This document shows, piece after piece, positions 6,118 through 7,837 of a DNA stretch of 7,837 nucleotides. Position 1 is the first letter of the stretch, and the number at the start of each line of letters is the position of its first letter. The notes under the pieces are model-generated. The model did not search any database. It was not told the DNA's origin and worked only from the letters and a program-made list of their open reading frames with translations. The position numbers were made by a program, and so were the translations under genes. The DNA lies in contig DFEW01000061.1 of the NCBI GenBank assembly GCA_002369195.1, forward strand, positions 1-7,837, given 5' to 3'. This DNA comes from Christensenella sp. UBA3792. Lineage in GTDB: Bacteria; Bacillota; Clostridia; Christensenellales; CAG-138.

Positions 6118-7837
6118 ATGAATTTTGATCCCAATCTGATCCGAAACTTTTCGATCATCGCACACATCGACCACGGCAAGAGCACGCTCGCGGACCGCAT
6201 GATGGAGCTGACCGACACCGTCGCAAAGCGCGACATGGAGGAGCAGCTTCTGGATTCCATGGACATCGAGCGCGAGCGCGGCATTACGATCAAGGCGTCG
6301 GCGGTGCGCATGTTCTACCATCATACCGACGGCAAGACGTACATGTTCAACCTGATTGACACGCCGGGTCACGTGGACTTCAATTATGAGGTCTCGCGCG
6401 CGCTTGCGGCATGCGAAGGCGCGGTGCTCGTCGTGGACGCGACGCAGGGCATCGAGGCGCAGACGCTGGCGAACGTCTATCTTGCGGTCGACAACGGGCT
6501 CGAGGTGCTGCCGGTCATCAACAAGGTCGACCTGCCGAGTGCCGAGCCGGAGCGCGTGATCCATGAGATCGAGGACGTGATCGGCATTCCCGCCGAGGAC
6601 GCGCCGTGCATCTCCGCAAAGACGGGGCAGAACGTGAACGAGGTTCTTGCGCGCATCGTGGACACGATCCCCGCGCCGACCGGCGATCCGGACGCGCCGT
6701 TAAAAGCGCTGATCTTCGACTGCTTCTATGATAATTATAAAGGCGCGCTTTCGTATGTGCGCGTATTTGACGGCTCCGTGCAGGAGGGAACGCGCATCCG
6801 CTCAATGGCGACCGGCAACGAGTTCGACGTCACCGAGGTCGGCGTGTTCGCGCCGACGTGGAAACCGGTCGAACGCCTGACGGCGGGCGAGGTCGGCTAC
6901 ATCGCGGCGTCGATCAAGAGCGTCGCCGAAACCAAGGTCGGCGATACGATCACCGAGGCGGCGCGTCCCACAAAGGAAGCTCTTCCCGGCTACAAGCAGG
7001 CGAACTCGATGGTGTTCTGCGGCGTGTATCCGGCGGACGGCGCGCATTACGACGATCTCAAAGAAGCGCTCGACAAGCTGAAACTCAATGACGCCTCGCT
7101 CTCCTACGAGCACGAGACCTCGGCGGCGCTCGGCTACGGCTTCCGCTGCGGATTTTTGGGACTTTTACACATGGAGATCATCACCGAGCGGCTCGAACGC
7201 GAGTTCGATCTCGACCTCGTCACGACGGCGCCGTCGGTCGTGTATCATGTGCATACGCTCGACGGACAGGAGCTGATCATCGACAACCCGACGAACCTGC
7301 CGAACGCGGCGGAGATCGACTATATGGAGGAACCGATCGTCAAGGCGACGATCATGACCCCGTCGGACTACGTCGGCACGATCATGGAGCTGTGCCAGAA
7401 CAACCGCGGCACGTTCGTCGATATGGAATACATCGAGGCGGACCGCGTCAATCTGCACTACGTGCTGCCGCTCAACGAGATCATTTACGACTTCTTCGAC
7501 AGTCTGAAATCGAGAAGCCGCGGCTATGCCTCGTTCGATTACGAGCTTTCCGGCTACGCAAGAAGCGAGCTCGTGCGGCTCGACTTCCTCTTGAACGGCG
7601 AGATGTGCGACGCGCTCAGTACGATCGTGCATAAGGATCGCGCGTATGCAAAGGGACGCGCCGTCGCCGAAAAGCTCAAGGATGTGATCCCGCGCCAGCA
7701 GTTCGAGATCCCCGTGCAGGCGGCGATCGGCAGCAAGATCATCGCGCGCGAAACCGTCAAGGCGGTTCGAAAGGACGTTCTCGCCAAGTGCTACGGCGGC
7801 GATATTTCCCGCAAGAAAAAGCTGCTCGAAAAGCAGA
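6118..7837 (+). CDS. lepA: Elongation factor 4 (LepA GTPase), 3' end outside window
   Basis: The frame from ATG 6118 is open to the window edge and encodes 573 residues of LepA/EF4, a ribosome-binding translational GTPase that back-translocates or remodels stalled ribosomes and aids initiation. GTPase motifs are all intact: G1 AHIDHGKST (15-23), G2 RGIT (54-57), G3 DTPGH (81-85), G4 NKVD (135-138) and G5 SAK (166-168). EF-G-like domains II, III and V follow ([20 protein letters not shown] and the [13 protein letters not shown] region). The LepA-specific C-terminal domain is recognised by [27 protein letters not shown] sequence at the edge. LepA is normally about 600 residues, so roughly 30 are missing to the right. 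GGAGG at 6108-6112, 5 nt before the ATG, supports the start. The gene appears ordinary and is the only coding sequence after 6118; long opposite-strand frames across it are shadows. Confidence 0.97.
   Translation, partial: MNFDPNLIRNFSIIAHIDHGKSTLADRMMELTDTVAKRDMEEQLLDSMDIERERGITIKASAVRMFYHHTDGKTYMFNLIDTPGHVDFNYEVSRALAACEGAVLVVDATQGIEAQTLANVYLAVDNGLEVLPVINKVDLPSAEPERVIHEIEDVIGIPAEDAPCISAKTGQNVNEVLARIVDTIPAPTGDPDAPLKALIFDCFYDNYKGALSYVRVFDGSVQEGTRIRSMATGNEFDVTEVGVFAPTWKPVERLTAGEVGYIAASIKSVAETKVGDTITEAARPTKEALPGYKQANSMVFCGVYPADGAHYDDLKEALDKLKLNDASLSYEHETSAALGYGFRCGFLGLLHMEIITERLEREFDLDLVTTAPSVVYHVHTLDGQELIIDNPTNLPNAAEIDYMEEPIVKATIMTPSDYVGTIMELCQNNRGTFVDMEYIEADRVNLHYVLPLNEIIYDFFDSLKSRSRGYASFDYELSGYARSELVRLDFLLNGEMCDALSTIVHKDRAYAKGRAVAEKLKDVIPRQQFEIPVQAAIGSKIIARETVKAVRKDVLAKCYGGDISRKKKLLEKQ

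Noticed and set aside
7165..7632. 155-residue minus-strand frame within lepA
   Set aside because: It is antisense to conserved LepA domains, and its His/Val/Arg-rich composition is typical of complement shadows.

Overview
The window looks like a chromosomal segment of a moderately GC-rich, low-complexity-free Gram-positive bacterium, most likely an uncultured Clostridia-type Firmicute. This rests on strong AGGAGG-like ribosome binding sites, tight operons, a coaD gene followed by a coiled-coil DivIVA-like protein, an ECF sigma factor with a membrane-anchored partner, and a lipoprotein with a Gram-positive-style lipobox. Species-level assignment is not possible from the sequence alone.

Layout. 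Positions 1-219 hold the 3' end of coaD (coenzyme A biosynthesis), followed after 14 nt by a coiled-coil protein with a highly charged tail (234-1106). This unit closes with a strong intrinsic terminator. A short spacer (1107-1273) contains that terminator and a GC-rich repeat-like element. Next comes a regulatory cassette: an ECF sigma factor (1274-1780) overlapping by 17 nt a 618-residue single-pass membrane protein, the presumed anti-sigma factor (1764-3620). A hairpin terminator/attenuator and then a 445-residue lipoprotein of unknown function (3678-5015) follow. A bidirectional terminator (5022-5061) separates this block from a two-gene operon on the minus strand: a LUD-domain protein (6021 down to 5410) and a MazG-like pyrophosphohydrolase (5399 down to 5064). 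A 96-bp divergent intergenic region with two well-formed, overlapping sigma-A-type promoters leads to lepA (elongation factor 4), which runs off the right edge without its last few tens of residues.

How the genes work together. coaD and lepA are housekeeping. The only apparent dedicated system is the sigma / membrane protein / lipoprotein block. The sigma factor is presumably held at the membrane by the short cytoplasmic N-terminus of its partner, whose roughly 550-residue, nine-cysteine outer part would sense an envelope or extracellular signal. The lipoprotein, separated only by a leaky-looking terminator, may be an accessory sensor or an output. The signal and regulon cannot be read from this sequence. 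I found no CRISPR array, transposase, phage gene, tRNA or rRNA, and no clearly new system; the least explained items are the large ectodomain, the lipoprotein and the charged repeat tail of the coiled-coil protein.
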